This document shows, in pieces, positions 61,859-64,000 of a stretch of DNA of 64,000 nucleotides. The notes below the pieces were generated by a model. The model saw only the letters and a program-made list of their open reading frames with translations, did not search any database and was not told the DNA's origin. This stretch comes from Skeletonema tropicum (taxonomy: Eukaryota; Bacillariophyta; Thalassiosirophyceae; Thalassiosirales; Thalassiosiraceae): contig CM074138.1 in assembly GCA_037178625.1 (NCBI GenBank), forward strand, positions 2,690,621 to 2,754,620. The letters are read 5' to 3'. Positions within the stretch are counted from its first letter, which is position 1. Every line of letters begins with the position of its first letter. The position numbers and the translations under genes are program-made.

Positions 61859-62262
61859 TGTGATGGATAGCCGTCTTAGATGGCAATCCCCAATTGTATG
61901 GAAAAGAACTTTAGTTTAGGTTTAGTTTAGGTAGTTCCACGTCAAGGAATACCGCTTGTGAATGATGTTAGGATGTCAGAATCAGTCATCTGACACATCT
62001 AATCTTAGGATTGACATCCGGGTCTTCCCAGGTGTCAAGGCTCTCGTGAAGCTTTGCCTGGCAGAGCATCCTCATGAAGAGCAAGTAGTTTTATATAATA
62101 GAAAATAATCCATCAAGTAAAACAGAAGTCTACAGTCCAATCGAATTGATTCAACGCCCTACATCTCCTTTTATCTATTGGTGTTTGAGTTCTACAACCA
62201 CTCAGACACTTCCATCGACGGTTACGCTAACGTCTCCCTCATCAACTAAGTGAACTATTACA
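61859..62262 (+). repeat. Copia LTR (about 404 bp)
   Basis: Starts TGTGATGGATAGCC; the end is placed at ATTACA because GGTCATGACCC follows as a possible primer site. That boundary is tentative. Contains a TTTAGGTTTAGTTTAGG stretch. Confidence 0.6.
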
Positions 62263-62607
62263 GGTCATGACCCAACGTTTCTCTGCGTAGCGGTCTTTCC
62301 TCGTTTTAAAGTTCTTTGTTGCCTCAACGGCAACACCCTCCATCGACTTCTCTCCGTTGTTTGGTCGGCTTGATCACCCGCCTCCTTCGTTGGTAGTCAC
62401 CCTAAGTTTTCACCCAGTTAAGTTTTGAACATTCCTCCGAAGTTTGCGTGCTAGCTACACCTCGTTCGGAGTACATTGGCCCCTGAAGTATTCATCATCG
62501 TCCAGTTCAGTTGTGCCGGCTAGATTCCATTGCGTCAAAAGCCACCCGCTAGATTCCTTTGTGTCAAAAGCATATAAGTAAGTAGATTCGCCTCTGCACC
62601 GTTAACA

Positions 62608-62721
62608 ATGCAGTCGCCTTTTATGACTCCCTTAGACCCTCCGTTGGCGCCAACTATCGTGAGTGATGTCTCAAGTGTGGAGTCCGTAACTCCTCGACGT
62701 GAGGAGACCACCGAAAGATGA
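62608..62721 (+). pseudogene. Copia gag stub
   Basis: 37 codons from ATG 62608 (MQSPFMTPLDPPLAPTIV) to TGA 62719-62721, in the same frame as the RNase H fragment that follows. The gag assignment rests on position only. Confidence 0.4.
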
Positions 62722-63096
62722 CGGACCAAAGCAACCAGCACTATGGAAGCAGAGATTACAGCTCTTGCTCATTGTTGTAGAGAACTCTTTCCTCTCATTG
62801 ACATGGTTAAGAGTCTCAGCAAGGTCTACGGTCTTGAGGAGCAAGCTGCGGAGATGAAAGTCTCTATTCACGAAGATAACGCTGGAGCTTTGCTTCTGGC
62901 ACAGACTCTTCCGCCTCAGTTTACTCCCCGTTCGAAGTGGTATCACATCGAGACAGTTTGGTTTCGTGAGGAGATTGTTAAGAGACAGATCAAGTTGATG
63001 AAGATCTGTACGACGGAACAACTTGGAGACATCTTTACGAAAGGTCTTTCCAAGGATGTGTTCCAGATCTTGAGGAGGAAGCTCATGGGTTGGTAG
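62722..63096 (+). pseudogene. Copia RNase H C-terminal fragment
   Basis: About 124 codons: TKATSTMEAEITALAHCC (the usual ST-EAE motif), VSIHEDNAGALLLAQ, FTPRSKWYHIETVWFREE and DIFTKGLSKDVFQILRRKLMGW at the standard pol C-terminus; TAG at 63094. The RT and the start of RNase H are missing. Confidence 0.85.
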
Positions 63097-63122
63097 AACA
63101 CATGAGGATCTCTGAGAAGGAG

Positions 63123-64000
63123 TGTGATGGATAGCCGTCTTAGATGGCAATCCCCAATTGTATGGAAAGAACTTTAGTTTAGGTTTAGTTTAGGTAGTTC
63201 CACGTCAAGGAATACCGCTTGTGAATGATGTTAGGATGTCAGAATCAGTCATCTGACACATCTAATCTTAGGATTGACATCCGGGTCTTCCCAGGTGTCA
63301 AGGCTCTCGTGAAGCTTTGCCTGGCAGAGCATCCTCATGAAGAGCAAGTAGTTTTATATAATAGAAAATAATCCATCAAGTAAAACAGAAGTCTACAGTC
63401 CAATCGAATTGATTCAACGCCCTACATCTCCTTTTATCTATTGGTGTTTGAGTTCTACAACCACTCAGACACTTCCATCGACGGTTACGCTAACGTCTCC
63501 CTCATCAACTAAGTGAACTATTACAGGTCATGACCCAACGTTTCTCTGCGTAGCGGTCTTTCCTCGTTTTAAAGTTCTTTGTTGCCTCAACGGCAACACC
63601 CTCCATCGACTTCTCTCCGTTGTTTGGTCGGCTTGATCACCCGCCTCCTTCGTTGGTAGTCACCCTAAGTTTTCACCCAGTTAAGTTTTGAACATTCCTC
63701 CGAAGTTTGCGTGCTAGCTACACCTCGTTCGGAGTACATTGGCCCCTGAAGTATTCATCATCGTCCAGTTCAGTTGTGCCGGCTAGATTCCATTGCGTCA
63801 AAAGCCACCCGCTAGATTCCTTTGTGTCAAAAGCATATAAGTAAGTAGATTCGCCTCTGCACCGTTAACAATGCAGTCGCCTTTTATGACTCCCTTAGAC
63901 CCTCCGTTGGCGCCAACTATCGTGAGTGATGTCTCAAGTGTGGAGTCCGTAACTCCTCGACGTGAGGAGACCACCGAAAGATGACGGACCAAAGCAACCA
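63123..64000 (+). mobile_element. Second copy of the copia LTR/gag-stub unit (cut by window end)
   Basis: Follows the pol stop by 26 bp and repeats 61859-62737. It includes the gag stub and the first bases of the gag-RNase H junction (GACGGACCAAAGCAACCA), so the deletion is present in this copy too and the array continues to the right. Confidence 0.85.

Larger units (their letters stand above)
61859..63122 (+). mobile_element. Internally deleted copia unit (first of a tandem pair)
   Basis: A 1264-bp unit whose first 879 bp recur at 63123-64000 (one base shorter in an A-run) and run off the window. Contents: LTR (61859 to about 62262, TGTGATGG..ATTACA), leader, gag stub (62608-62721) and RNase H end (62722-63096), then the next LTR at 63123. 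Deletion of the whole middle of a copia element and tandem arrangement are inferred. Confidence 0.75.

Overview
This window reads as nuclear DNA of a eukaryotic alga, most likely a diatom. The pointers are a tandem cluster of intron-bearing heat-shock-factor (HSF) type DNA-binding genes, multi-AP2-domain proteins, a secreted lamin-tail/CotH protein, a NO66-type JmjC oxygenase, Ty1/copia RNase H sequences of the kind abundant in diatoms, and TTAGGG telomeric repeats. There are no operons or bacterial signals. The species cannot be named from this sequence.

Layout. (1) 1-9062: three head-to-tail HSF-domain genes, each with three exons and two phase-0 introns; the first is cut by the window edge. 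A 1.47-kb LTR element with a 5-bp target duplication sits between a conserved upstream block and the third gene. (2) 9063-21132: repeat-rich, gene-poor DNA with inverted repeats, minisatellites, a Helitron/PIF1-like helicase remnant with GGCCCTCGGGGCC hairpin ends, and broken copia pieces. (3) 21133-21515: about 64 TTAGGG repeats running into an exactly 500-base N gap (21516-22015). Bases 1-21515 therefore look like a chromosome end joined to a different contig. (4) 22721-25725 (-): a lamin-tail + CotH + Cys-rich protein whose reading frame needs one extra base. (5) 27160-33903 and 42071-43126: four paralogous AP2-domain genes with 7, 4, 4 and 2 AP2 domains; two keep WRKY19-like C-x4-C...C-x2-H fingers. 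(6) 34479-40396 (-): a complete Ty3/gypsy element with matching LTRs, a GCTTC duplication, and gag and pol in one frame separated by a single UGA. (7) 44843-46112: a TA-flanked inverted-repeat transposon carrying only a helix-turn-helix stub plus a convergent coiled-coil ORF. (8) 46325-48826: the NO66-like oxygenase. (9) 50500-60761: a foldback repeat, then a 5'-truncated LINE-like element (13-bp duplication) split by a copia-like LTR element (CGGAG duplication), itself split by a palindromic array (ATATC duplication). In both splits the host reading frame lines up once the insert and one duplication copy are ignored. (10) 61859-64000: a tandem copia derivative in which LTR, a gag stub and the RNase H end repeat every 1264 bp.

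The conventional genes are few: three HSF-like and four AP2-like putative transcription regulators, one secreted CotH protein and one histone/ribosome oxygenase. The rest is a dense record of transposon insertion, nesting and local duplication. The strongest points are the triple nest with duplications at every level, the palindromic array, the gag-UGA-pol gypsy element, the AP2 higher-order repeat, the small LTR element with a private acidic ORF, and a dispersed hairpin with a compensatory base-pair change.
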